Positions 19,119 through 27,375 of a DNA stretch of 64,000 nt are shown in pieces (position 1 is the first letter of the stretch; every line of letters starts with the position of its first letter). Under the pieces are notes generated by a model. That model worked only from the letters and a program-made list of their open reading frames with translations. It did not search any database and was not told where the DNA came from. The stretch lies in the NCBI GenBank assembly GCA_013152385.1, contig JAADGL010000027.1:1-64000 (forward strand). The letters run 5' to 3'. This DNA is from Acidobacteriota bacterium. Its GTDB lineage: Bacteria; Acidobacteriota; Holophagae; Thermotomaculales; Thermotomaculaceae. Position numbers and translations under genes: made by a program.

Positions 19119-20540
19119 ATGAAGAAACTCTTTGCGTTGATGTTAATGTTCCTGTTAGCGGGAATGGTGGTGGCAATGGCTCAGGATGACGATGAAGAAG
19201 ACATGAACCCGCCCCACTATGGCTATATCCAGAAGTATGAAGGGACCAAGACCTGTCTGAAATGTCATATGAAAGAGGCAACAGATGTTTTCCACAGTCT
19301 TCACTACCAGTGGAAGGGGAAAACTCCCAATACAATCGGCCTTGATGGCAAACTTCACGGGAAGATTAATGATATCAATGATTTTTGTACGAATCCGGGA
19401 ACCAGCCGTCTTGACATGGTGGTGAACAGCAAAGGAAAAGTGATCGCGGATGGCTGTGGCAAATGCCACATCGGAGACGGTTTGCTGCCCACCGATAAGG
19501 TTTCCGAATCCCAGCTTGAAAACATTGACTGTCTCATGTGCCATGCTCCCGGGTACAGTCGGAAGCTTACGAGGCTGAAAGACGGAAAACTGAAATGGGT
19601 GCCGAAAGACGGGCCCGATCTTCTGACAATCCGTGCGAAAAATGTCCGGAAACCTTCCGCCCAGATGTGCCTCCGCTGTCATGCCGGTGCCGGTGGCGGG
19701 ACCAATTACAAGCGGGGAGATCTGGAATCTGCTCATTTTGATGCGGACGACACAATTGATGTTCACTTTGCCAACGGTATGGCCTGCACCGAATGCCATA
19801 CGACGAAGAATCATCGGATTGCCGGTCGGGGTAACGATCTGTATGCGACAGACCTGCCCGGGGTGAAGGTGGCGTGTGAAAATTGCCATGAAAACGATCC
19901 CCATGACAGTGACCTTTTAAACCAGCATGCGAAGACGGTTTACTGCACTGTTTGCCACATTCCTGACTTTGCCCGTGTGGATGGTACGGATATGCACCGG
20001 GATTGGCGCAAACTGGAACAGAACCCGAAAAACGAAAAATATGATGAGCATGTGGTTCTGAAAAAGCACGTTCGTCCGGCTTATTTGTGGTGGAACGGGA
20101 AGAGCATTCTGCAGGATCCCAACAAACCGATTAAGCCGGTTATGGGTGTAGTCCATATGGCATATCCCGATGGCTCCATTAACGATCCCAATGCCCGGAT
20201 TTATGCGTTCAAACGGCATACGTCCATGCTGCCGGTTCTGAAAAAATCCAATCTGCTGATTCCTGTGGCACCTGATGTTGCATTCAAGACCGGAGATATC
20301 AACAAATCTGTTATCGAAGGTGCCCGTTCTTATCGGAACATGAAAATTACCAAGGCAGATTACAAATGGGTAAAAGTGGACCGCTACATGGGCCTGTTCC
20401 ATGAAGTACTGCCGGCAGACAAAGCATTGAAATGCAATGCTTGCCACGGTAAAAAAGCAAACCGTTTTGACTGGAAAGCACTTGGCTACAAGGGCGATCC
20501 CAGAAAATTCGGCGGACGTTTCACCGCGAAGAAAAAATAA
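19119..20540 (+). CDS. Octahaem c-type cytochrome, tetrathionate-reductase (OTR) family-like
   Basis: A 473-residue exported protein with a signal peptide (LFALMLMFLLAGMVVAMAQ) and eight CxxCH motifs: CLKCH, CGKCH, CLMCH, CLRCH, CTECH, CENCH, CTVCH and CNACH. Segments such as CLMCHAPG, DVHFANGMACTECHTTKNH, CENCHENDPHDS and CTVCHIPDFAR resemble the octahaem tetrathionate reductase family of Shewanella. Members reduce tetrathionate, nitrite or hydroxylamine in vitro, and true roles vary. ATG 19119 is preferred because the Shine-Dalgarno GGGGAG directly abuts the in-frame ATG at 19107; either leaves the signal peptide intact. Confidence 0.87.
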   Translation: MKKLFALMLMFLLAGMVVAMAQDDDEEDMNPPHYGYIQKYEGTKTCLKCHMKEATDVFHSLHYQWKGKTPNTIGLDGKLHGKINDINDFCTNPGTSRLDMVVNSKGKVIADGCGKCHIGDGLLPTDKVSESQLENIDCLMCHAPGYSRKLTRLKDGKLKWVPKDGPDLLTIRAKNVRKPSAQMCLRCHAGAGGGTNYKRGDLESAHFDADDTIDVHFANGMACTECHTTKNHRIAGRGNDLYATDLPGVKVACENCHENDPHDSDLLNQHAKTVYCTVCHIPDFARVDGTDMHRDWRKLEQNPKNEKYDEHVVLKKHVRPAYLWWNGKSILQDPNKPIKPVMGVVHMAYPDGSINDPNARIYAFKRHTSMLPVLKKSNLLIPVAPDVAFKTGDINKSVIEGARSYRNMKITKADYKWVKVDRYMGLFHEVLPADKALKCNACHGKKANRFDWKALGYKGDPRKFGGRFTAKKK

Positions 20541-20562
20541 TAAGTGTTAAAATGTTTGTGCA

Positions 20563-20585
20563 GGGGGCTTCGGCCCCCTTTTTTT
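20563..20585 (+). terminator. Rho-independent terminator after the octahaem cytochrome
   Basis: GGGGGC and GCCCCC are joined by a stable TTCG loop and followed by seven T (20579-20585). It closes the redox cluster. Confidence 0.95.
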
Positions 20586-20667
20586 ATGCCCGGTGCCGAT
20601 TCCGGACAGGCAGACCGGTGCTTTCATGTTACAATGCCTCTTACGGAAACAGGATACAGGAGTTGCG

Positions 20668-22893
20668 ATGCCGTTTTCAGCTGGCAGGGCGATTGATAGA
20701 GAGCGGGGTACGCTGGGAGCTTTTCTCGGTGTATACACGCCGACAATTCTGACAATTCTCGGTACAATAATGTATCTGCGCTCCGGATGGCTTACCGGCC
20801 ATCTCGGGGTGTGGCCTTTTCTCGCCATTATTGTGCTGGCAAATTTGATTACCCTTATTACCAGTTTATCCATCTCGTCTGTTGCGACCAATGTAAAAGT
20901 TGGCACAGGTGGGGCATATTATATTATTTCCCGTAGTTTAGGGCTTGAAATTGGTGGCGCAATCGGCCTTCCGCTTTTTCTTTCTCAGGCATTCTCCGTA
21001 ACCCTGTACGCATTTGGCCTTGCAGAGTCGCTGAGGATTGTATGGCCGAATATTCCGCTTCAGCCGGCAACGGTATTTTTTGTTCTGATTGTTGCGGCGA
21101 TTTCGATGCTCGGTGCGGAATTGGCGTTGAAATTACAAATTCCGATTATGATTCTTGTCGGCGTTTCCATTGTGGCGGTGGCGGGGGGTGCTGCGGGCCA
21201 TGCGGCTGCCCATGGCTGGCATATTGTGGAAGCTTCCGCTGACCTCACTTTCTGGAAGGGGTTTGCTGTTTTTTTCCCTGCTGTTACCGGTGTGATGGCA
21301 GGGTTGGGGCTTTCCGGTGATTTACATGCGCCGATGGAAGCAATCCCCCGCGGGACAATTTTTGCAGTATTGACAGGTGCTGTAATCTATCTTTCCCTGC
21401 CTTTTATTATGTCTTTCGGCGCAGACTCTGAAGCCTTAAGAACGGACCCTCTGGTATGGACCCGGATTGCTTTTTTCGGAAAATGGGTGATTATGCCCGG
21501 ATTATGGGGGGCGATTGTATCTTCCGCAATCGGCAGTATGCTGGGAGCACCACGGACGATTGCCGCGTTGGCGAAAGACGGGCTTGCCCCTGATAGATTA
21601 ACGGCAGAGGGCCAGTCTACGCGTCAGCTGTTTCCAAGCATAGTTCTTTCCACTTGTATTGCGCTTGCGGCGGTTCTCCTCGGAAATCTGAATGCCGTTG
21701 CTGTAATGGTCACAATCTTTTTTCTTACCGTTTACGGCATGATGAACATTGTTGCCGCAATTGAAGCTTTGAGCGGTGATGCCTCCTGGCGCCCCAAAAT
21801 GCGTTTTCCCTGGATACTTCATCTTGTCGGCGGACTGGGATGTTTCGGAGCGATGGTATTGATCAGCCCGGCTGCAGGCTTTGGTGCGGTTGTGGTGGAA
21901 GCCGTGATTTGGCTGTTGTATTCCAGAAAAGGATATCGGATTAAATGGGGGGATGCCAGGCGGGGCCTCTATGAAAGCCTGATTCGCTGGTCATTGATTC
22001 GTCTTGCGAGGCGCCCCATGACACCGCGGAACTGGCGGCCGCACATTCTGGCATTTGTGTCTGATCCGGTGAAACAATTGGATATAATTCGTTTCGGTAA
22101 CCTTTTTTCCCAGGAACGGGGAGTTGTGACCGTATGTGAACTGATGTTGGGGGATTTATTGAAAGACAATTTCCCCATTACTCAGCGGAAAGAGGAAATT
22201 CAGTCGTTTCTGGATCAGGAAAAACTTCAGGTTTTTGCCGAAGTGGATGTGGTGGAGAGCATTTCACAGGGAATTGTTGACGTGGCACAGGCAAATGGAA
22301 TGGCAGGAATTGAAAGCAATACGGTTCTGCTGGGATGGCCGCCTGAACCCGAAGGCCTGATCCGCCTTTTCCCGGTAATGCGGAAACTGGGGAAATTAGG
22401 AAAATCTCTTGTCATTGCCCGGACCGGTCCCGGGTGTATTTTTTCCGGGAAGGGATGCTGTCCCATCATTCATGTCTGGTGGGGCGGGCTTCAACGGAAT
22501 GGTGATTTGATGATGCTGCTGGCATATCTTCTGACGCAGAATGCAGATTGGAAAGATGCAAGAATTGAAGTAATCAGCATTGCCTCCAACGAGCTGATGA
22601 AAAAGCGGACGGAACGTTATTTGGAATGGTTGATTCCGGAAATTCGAATTCATGCCACACCACGGGTAATTGTTAAACCGAAAGAGGAATCACTTCTGGA
22701 ATTGATTCACAGGGAGAGCGGTAATGCGCATGTCGTTTTTTTTGGTTTGGCTGATCCTGAATCAGGGAAAGAAGCGGCTTACGCGAAACGGTTGCAGGAA
22801 ATTGCCGGTGATCTTCAGACCGTGTTTTTTGTAAAGAATTCTTCTCTGTTTATGGGAGATCTCCTCGGGGCGAATTCTCCCCTTGCCGATTGA
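20668..22893 (+). CDS. SLC12-type cation-chloride cotransporter/APC-superfamily permease
   Basis: A 741-residue membrane protein with about 12 helices in the first 440 residues and a soluble C-terminal region of about 290 residues. The segment GGAYYIISRSLGLEIGGAIG matches the hallmark block of eukaryotic Na-K-Cl and K-Cl cotransporters. The C-terminal part resembles the SLC12 regulatory domain, with alternating strands and helices. Transport of chloride with K+ or Na+ is inferred from the family; the ions are not established. ATG 20668 has CAGGAG upstream and avoids an N-terminal extension that would begin next to the upstream terminator. Confidence 0.82.
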   Translation: MPFSAGRAIDRERGTLGAFLGVYTPTILTILGTIMYLRSGWLTGHLGVWPFLAIIVLANLITLITSLSISSVATNVKVGTGGAYYIISRSLGLEIGGAIGLPLFLSQAFSVTLYAFGLAESLRIVWPNIPLQPATVFFVLIVAAISMLGAELALKLQIPIMILVGVSIVAVAGGAAGHAAAHGWHIVEASADLTFWKGFAVFFPAVTGVMAGLGLSGDLHAPMEAIPRGTIFAVLTGAVIYLSLPFIMSFGADSEALRTDPLVWTRIAFFGKWVIMPGLWGAIVSSAIGSMLGAPRTIAALAKDGLAPDRLTAEGQSTRQLFPSIVLSTCIALAAVLLGNLNAVAVMVTIFFLTVYGMMNIVAAIEALSGDASWRPKMRFPWILHLVGGLGCFGAMVLISPAAGFGAVVVEAVIWLLYSRKGYRIKWGDARRGLYESLIRWSLIRLARRPMTPRNWRPHILAFVSDPVKQLDIIRFGNLFSQERGVVTVCELMLGDLLKDNFPITQRKEEIQSFLDQEKLQVFAEVDVVESISQGIVDVAQANGMAGIESNTVLLGWPPEPEGLIRLFPVMRKLGKLGKSLVIARTGPGCIFSGKGCCPIIHVWWGGLQRNGDLMMLLAYLLTQNADWKDARIEVISIASNELMKKRTERYLEWLIPEIRIHATPRVIVKPKEESLLELIHRESGNAHVVFFGLADPESGKEAAYAKRLQEIAGDLQTVFFVKNSSLFMGDLLGANSPLAD

Positions 22894-22954
22894 TTTTTCC
22901 TTTCGGGACAAACCGAATCTTTGGCAGGAAAATTCCGGGATCAGGGAAATTCTT

Positions 22955-22984
22955 TTGTTGGCTGATGCCGCTATCAAGTATAAT
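22955..22984 (+). promoter_or_regulatory. Predicted promoter of uvrA
   Basis: TTGTTG at 22955-22960, an 18-base spacer and a perfect TATAAT at 22979-22984, 17 bases before the uvrA ATG. No LexA-like box is evident by eye. Confidence 0.5.
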
Positions 22985-23000
22985 CGGAAACTGAACGAAA

Positions 23001-25829
23001 ATGTGCGGGGTAGACGTGAAAGGAATTACAATTAAAGGGGCGCGGTCTCACAACCTGAAGGGAATTGACCTGGAAATTCCCCGGAACCGGCTGGTGGTCA
23101 TTACCGGGCTGTCCGGATCGGGAAAATCGTCCCTTGCCTTCGATACCATCTACGCGGAGGGTCAGCGGCGATACGTAGAATCGCTGTCTTCCTATGCGAG
23201 GCAATTTCTGGACCGGATGGAAAAGCCGGATGTGGATTTAATTGAAGGTCTGTCCCCGGCCATTGCCATCGAGCAGAAAACCACTCACCGAAATCCACGT
23301 TCCACCGTGGCAACGGTGACGGAGATTTACGATTACCTCAGGATTCTTTTTGCCCGGGCCGGTGAGCCCCATTGTCCCGAATGCGGGAAAGCGATTTCTT
23401 CCCAGTCTCCATCTCAGATTGCGGAAACACTATCTTCACTGCCGGATGGAAGCCGGATTTCAATCTGCGCTCCGGTGATTCGGGACAAAAAAGGGGAGTT
23501 TAAAAATTTTTTCAGTGCCTATCTTGCCAAAGGTTTTGTCCGGGCATTTGTGGACGGTGACGCGGTGGCGCTGGATGACCCTCCTGTCCTGGAAAAAAAC
23601 ATTCGTCACCGGATTTCTCTCATCATTGACCGTGTGAAAATTAACGCTGAAAACCGTTCCCGGATTGCGGAATCTGTGGAACTTGCGTTGAAACTGGCAG
23701 ACGGGCTGCTGGAAGTAATATTTCATGATACCGGAAAGACCGAACTATACAGTGAACATTTTGCCTGTCCGGACTGCAAGGTCAGTATTCCGTCTCTGGA
23801 ACCCCGCAATTTTTCTTTTAATTCTCCCCACGGTGCCTGTCCCCGCTGCCACGGACTCGGAAAGTTGATGGAATTTGATGAGGATTTAATTGTAAATCCC
23901 GGACTTAGTATCCGGGAGGGCGCTTTGCTGCCACTGAAAAACCCCGGAATGGGCTATCGAAGCACCTTGCTGAAAACCGTGGCCGCCAATTTTGGGTTTG
24001 ATTTTGATACTCCCTTCGGGCGGTTGCCGGAAAAAGCAAAGCATGCCATTCTCTATGGAACCGACAGTAAACTTGATTTTGTGTATGAAAGCAGAAAAGG
24101 CTCCCGCTATCAGTGGCGTTCTCACTATGAAGGGTTGATTCCCATGCTGCAGAGGCGGTACGGTGAGACTGCCTCCGCCGAGACGCGGGAGGACCTGGAA
24201 CGGTTTATGTCTGCGCGAATCTGCCCTTCCTGTAAAGGCAGGCGCCTGCGTCCGGAGATTCTTGCTGTAACCGTGAACGGGCGGAATATCATGGATTTTA
24301 CCGAGCTTTCCGTTGAACAGGCGGTTCGTGTATTTCAATCTCTGGAATTGAGCGACACCCAGAAAAAAATTGCGGACAAAATACTAAAAGAAATTGTCCA
24401 GCGCCTTGAGTTTTTGAACGATGTGGGCCTTTCCTACCTGACACTGGACCGGGCTGCCGGAACATTAAGCGGCGGAGAATCTCAGCGGATCCGCCTGGCA
24501 ACTCAGATCGGGTCAAAATTGATGGGCGTGGTTTATGTACTGGATGAACCGTCCATCGGTCTTCATCAACGGGACAATCAGCGTTTGATTCATACTCTGG
24601 AAAAAATGCGGGATCTCGGAAACACAGTGATTGTTGTGGAACATGACCAGGAAACCATTGATGCCGCGGATTTTGTGGTGGACCTTGGCCCCGGGGCCGG
24701 AAAACATGGCGGAGAAGTTGTCTGTCTTGGGAAGCCGGAAGAAATCCGGGCCTGTCCCCGGTCTCTCACCGGCATGTATCTTTCCGGGAAAAAATCTATT
24801 CCGGTTCCTGAAAAGCGCAGGAAGCCTTCAGGATGGCTGACTGTCCGGGGTGCTGCTCTGCACAACCTCAGGGGCCTGGATGTGAGATTTCCCCTTGGTG
24901 TCTTCACCTGTGTCACCGGTGTGTCCGGCAGCGGTAAAAGTACCCTTGTCAATGAAATTCTGAGAAAAGCGCTGTGGAGAAAACTGGGGGGACGGTCTCT
25001 GAAAGGGATCGGGCTGAACGGGCTTGCCGGCGCAAAGCAGGTGGACAAAATTATTTCCATTGACCAGTCTCCCATCGGCCGGACGCCACGGTCGAATCCG
25101 GCCACCTACACCGGATTGTTTACCCCCATCCGGGAGCTTTTTGCTCAGACTCCGGAGGCCCGGGCGAGGGGATACAAACCCGGCCGTTTCAGTTTCAACG
25201 TAAAGGGAGGGCGGTGTGAAGCGTGCAGGGGGGACGGTTTGCTGAAAATTGAGATGCATTTTCTCCCGGACGTGTATGTTACCTGCGAACAATGCGGCGG
25301 GCGGCGTTACAACAGAGAAACGCTGGAAGTCCGCTACAAAGGCAAAAATATTGCGGATGTGCTGGAAATGACAATTGAGGAAGCGCTGGATTTCTTCAGG
25401 ACCATTCCGAAAATACGAAAAAAACTGCAAACTCTGTTTGATGTGGGCTTATCCTATGTCAGCCTCGGCCAGCCCGCTACGACCCTGAGCGGAGGGGAAG
25501 CGCAACGGATTAAGCTGGCCAGGGAACTGTCCAAACGTGCCACCGGACAAACCCTCTATGTGCTGGATGAGCCGACCACCGGCCTTCATTTTGATGATGT
25601 CGCAAAGTTATTGTCGGTTTTGAACCGGCTGGTGGATGCCGGGAATACTGTGGTGGTGGTGGAGCACAATCTTGACGTAATCAAAAATTCGGATTATGTA
25701 ATTGATCTGGGCCCCGAGGGGGGAGACGGCGGCGGGAAACTTGTGGCGGCGGGTACGCCGGAAAAAATTGTCAGCTGTCGGAAATCATTCACCGGGCAAT
25801 TCCTGAAAAAGGTTTTGCGCAAAGGTTGA
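23001..25829 (+). CDS. uvrA: Excinuclease ABC subunit A
   Basis: A 942-residue UvrA, full length. It has two ATPase halves with Walker A motifs [13 protein letters not shown] and [13 protein letters not shown], signatures [12 protein letters not shown] and [12 protein letters not shown], and zinc modules ([28 protein letters not shown]). It recognises damage in nucleotide-excision repair. The start is ATG 23001; GTG at 23016 is a possible alternative. No uvrB or uvrC is adjacent. Confidence 0.98.
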   Translation: MCGVDVKGITIKGARSHNLKGIDLEIPRNRLVVITGLSGSGKSSLAFDTIYAEGQRRYVESLSSYARQFLDRMEKPDVDLIEGLSPAIAIEQKTTHRNPRSTVATVTEIYDYLRILFARAGEPHCPECGKAISSQSPSQIAETLSSLPDGSRISICAPVIRDKKGEFKNFFSAYLAKGFVRAFVDGDAVALDDPPVLEKNIRHRISLIIDRVKINAENRSRIAESVELALKLADGLLEVIFHDTGKTELYSEHFACPDCKVSIPSLEPRNFSFNSPHGACPRCHGLGKLMEFDEDLIVNPGLSIREGALLPLKNPGMGYRSTLLKTVAANFGFDFDTPFGRLPEKAKHAILYGTDSKLDFVYESRKGSRYQWRSHYEGLIPMLQRRYGETASAETREDLERFMSARICPSCKGRRLRPEILAVTVNGRNIMDFTELSVEQAVRVFQSLELSDTQKKIADKILKEIVQRLEFLNDVGLSYLTLDRAAGTLSGGESQRIRLATQIGSKLMGVVYVLDEPSIGLHQRDNQRLIHTLEKMRDLGNTVIVVEHDQETIDAADFVVDLGPGAGKHGGEVVCLGKPEEIRACPRSLTGMYLSGKKSIPVPEKRRKPSGWLTVRGAALHNLRGLDVRFPLGVFTCVTGVSGSGKSTLVNEILRKALWRKLGGRSLKGIGLNGLAGAKQVDKIISIDQSPIGRTPRSNPATYTGLFTPIRELFAQTPEARARGYKPGRFSFNVKGGRCEACRGDGLLKIEMHFLPDVYVTCEQCGGRRYNRETLEVRYKGKNIADVLEMTIEEALDFFRTIPKIRKKLQTLFDVGLSYVSLGQPATTLSGGEAQRIKLARELSKRATGQTLYVLDEPTTGLHFDDVAKLLSVLNRLVDAGNTVVVVEHNLDVIKNSDYVIDLGPEGGDGGGKLVAAGTPEKIVSCRKSFTGQFLKKVLRKG

Positions 25830-25838
25830 AATAAGCGG

Positions 25839-26342
25839 TCATTCTTCCAGTTTCAGGACATATTTCCCGTAGATTCTGGACTTGTTTACCGCCCCCCATT
25901 CCCTTGAATCGGCGGAAACAAGCCGGTTGTCTCCAAGGACAAAAACGGAATTTTTCGGAACCGGAAAAGCAGGAATGGTTTCATAGCTTTCGGAATGGTG
26001 GTTGGTGTAGGGTTCCCGAAGCAGCTTGCCGTTGAGATACACACTGCCTCTCCGTATTGAAATGATATCTCCGGGCAAGCCGATAATCCGTTTTACCAGC
26101 AGCCGATTTTCGTTGATGGGAGAGAAAAAAACAATCACATCTCCACGGTGGAGGGTAGACATGTCCCCATTGAATTTATCCACTACAATGTGGTCATTAT
26201 TGTGAAACGTGGGGTACATACTGGAGCCGGAAATCACCATGGGTTTGAAGAAATAGAACAGAAGGATTATCGGCAGCAACAGTCCTCCGTACAGAAGAAG
26301 CAGGCTGGTTTTGTGCCGGTTCAACAGCTTAAGAAATTTCAA
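25839..26342 (-). CDS. lepB: Signal peptidase I
   Basis: A 167-residue type I signal peptidase with one N-terminal membrane helix (LLLLYGGLLLPIILLFYFF), the catalytic serine in SGSSMYPT, the lysine in LLVKRIIGLPGD, and the GDNR plus DSR box near the end. It cleaves Sec and Tat signal peptides on the periplasmic face. I prefer the TTG at 26342 because GGGAGG lies eight bases upstream. A TTG at 26369 would extend the overlap with the preceding gene to 41 bases. It overlaps that gene by 14 bases, consistent with translational coupling. Confidence 0.95.
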   Translation of the reverse strand: MKFLKLLNRHKTSLLLLYGGLLLPIILLFYFFKPMVISGSSMYPTFHNNDHIVVDKFNGDMSTLHRGDVIVFFSPINENRLLVKRIIGLPGDIISIRRGSVYLNGKLLREPYTNHHSESYETIPAFPVPKNSVFVLGDNRLVSADSREWGAVNKSRIYGKYVLKLEE

Positions 26343-26676
26343 AGCCAAATCCCTCCCGGTCCCCTTCAAGGTAGACTTTCTGAATAATATGGGGTGGTTT
26401 TACCGATTCGTCAAGCCTTTTGTAGATGTGATCCAGCAATGATTTCATGGAAAACGGCTCGCCGGTGAATATTTCCAGCGGTTCGGACTCCAAATGCTTC
26501 CGTAGTTTTTCCAGTACCTGCCTGAGTTGATCGAAATCCGCCACAAAGCCGTCCTTGTCCAGTTTCTCCGACGCCAATGTGACCACAAGGGAGAACCGAT
26601 CTCCACGCAGCTGCCCGTTATCATGAAATACCACCTTGCAGGGGACGCTGGCGGTGACGAAAAAGCTATTCTTCAA
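26329..26676 (-). CDS. PTPS/QueD-like protein lacking the zinc site
   Basis: A 115-residue protein with the beta-strand and helix pattern of 6-pyruvoyl-tetrahydropterin synthase/QueD (VVTLASEKLDKDGFVADFDQ corresponds to the GMVIDF region). Where active enzymes carry the zinc-binding HGH motif, this one has RGD (QLRGDRF), so at least two of three metal ligands are missing. Pterin or queuosine chemistry is therefore unlikely; a binding or structural role is a guess. The TTG at 26676 is the probable start, with GGAGG nine bases upstream inside the previous gene. It overlaps that gene by 11 bases and lepB by 14. Confidence 0.7.
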   Translation of the reverse strand: MKNSFFVTASVPCKVVFHDNGQLRGDRFSLVVTLASEKLDKDGFVADFDQLRQVLEKLRKHLESEPLEIFTGEPFSMKSLLDHIYKRLDESVKPPHIIQKVYLEGDREGFGFEIS

Positions 26677-26839
26677 TCGAGGCTTCCTCCGGCAGTAAAT
26701 GGGGAATTCCGTTTTCATCAATTGGATAGACACGGTTGCAACCGGTGCACTTCAATCCCGTTTTGTCCGCTGTCAATTGCAAATCGGTTTTGCATTCGGG
26801 ACAAACAATGATTTCAAGCAGCTTTTCATTAAATTTCAT
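26666..26839 (-). CDS. Trm112-family small zinc protein
   Basis: A 57-residue protein with the Trm112/YcaR pattern: LLEIIVCPECKTDLQL, then CTGCNRVYPIDENGIPHLL. The two Cys pairs make a zinc ribbon. Eukaryotic Trm112 activates methyltransferases; bacterial versions are poorly defined. GGAGGG sits four bases before the ATG. It leads an overlapping three-gene unit ending in lepB. Confidence 0.92.
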   Translation of the reverse strand: MKFNEKLLEIIVCPECKTDLQLTADKTGLKCTGCNRVYPIDENGIPHLLPEEASIEE

Positions 26840-26881
26840 GCTTCCCTCCAGGAATTCCATTGTATCAAACTCTGCTGTTGG

Positions 26882-26909
26882 AAAAAAGATGCCGAATCGG
26901 CCCGGCATC
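26882..26909 (-). terminator. Intrinsic terminator in the leader of the Trm112-lepB operon
   Basis: Read on the minus strand, GATGCCG, an eight-base loop and CGGCATC are followed at once by six T (26887-26882). It ends about 42 bases before the Trm112 ATG. No minus-strand gene lies upstream, so it is either a leader attenuator or a block to antisense transcription from the divergent metal operon. Confidence 0.7.
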
Positions 26910-26940
26910 CGTTATTTCCCCCCTTTTTTCCGGTTCCTGT

Positions 26941-26969
26941 TTGACAGACATGCTCTGGGTGTGTATACT
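26941..26969 (+). promoter_or_regulatory. Sigma-70 promoter of the arsR/ATPase operon
   Basis: TTGACA at 26941-26946, an exact 17-base spacer and TATACT at 26964-26969. This is one of the best promoter matches in the window. Confidence 0.85.
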
Positions 26970-26980
26970 GGTTTTGATGA

Positions 26981-26996
26981 TTGAATGATTGCTCAA
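26981..26996. promoter_or_regulatory. ArsR/SmtB-type operator
   Basis: TTGAATGATTGCTCAA is an imperfect inverted repeat (TTGA...TCAA) placed just downstream of the predicted start site. Its reverse complement reads TTGAGCAATCATTCAA, similar to operators of the SmtB/NmtR group. It would let the first gene of the operon repress itself. Confidence 0.65.
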
Positions 26997-27012
26997 ATGA
27001 AGAGGTGATAAA

Positions 27013-27375
27013 ATGACAGAAATATGCAGGGAACATGAGGAACATCGGGGCCGGATTGAGAATGGCAGAAAACATGTTCCGAACAGGGAGACGATTCTGG
27101 AAATATCGGATTTTTTTGCCGCACTGGGGAATCCGACAAGGCTTGGCATTCTATATGCCCTCTCCGGGGGGGAACTTTGTACCTGTGATCTTTCAGTTGT
27201 TTCGGAATTGTCGGTTTCAGCGGTTTCTCACCAGTTGAGAATTCTCCGTGACCGTAAGCTCATTTCTTTTCGCAAAGAAGGGAAAAATGTATTTTACCGG
27301 CTTCGGGACAGTCACATTGTTGATGTGTTGTCTGTTGCCCTTGAACATATGGAAGAGGGCTTGAATCATGGATAA
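27013..27375 (+). CDS. ArsR/SmtB-family metal-responsive repressor
   Basis: A 120-residue winged-helix repressor. It has the alpha-3 metal motif ELCTCDL (cf. ELCVCDL in CadC/ArsR) and a helix-turn-helix SVSAVSHQLRILRD. At its C terminus DSHIVDVLSVALEHMEE reproduces the spacing of the alpha-5 zinc site of SmtB/CzrA (Asp, His at +2, His at +13, Glu at +16). Having both sites suggests a zinc/cadmium sensor like ZiaR or SmtB. It is followed with an 8-base overlap by a P-type ATPase. Confidence 0.93.
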   Translation: MTEICREHEEHRGRIENGRKHVPNRETILEISDFFAALGNPTRLGILYALSGGELCTCDLSVVSELSVSAVSHQLRILRDRKLISFRKEGKNVFYRLRDSHIVDVLSVALEHMEEGLNHG

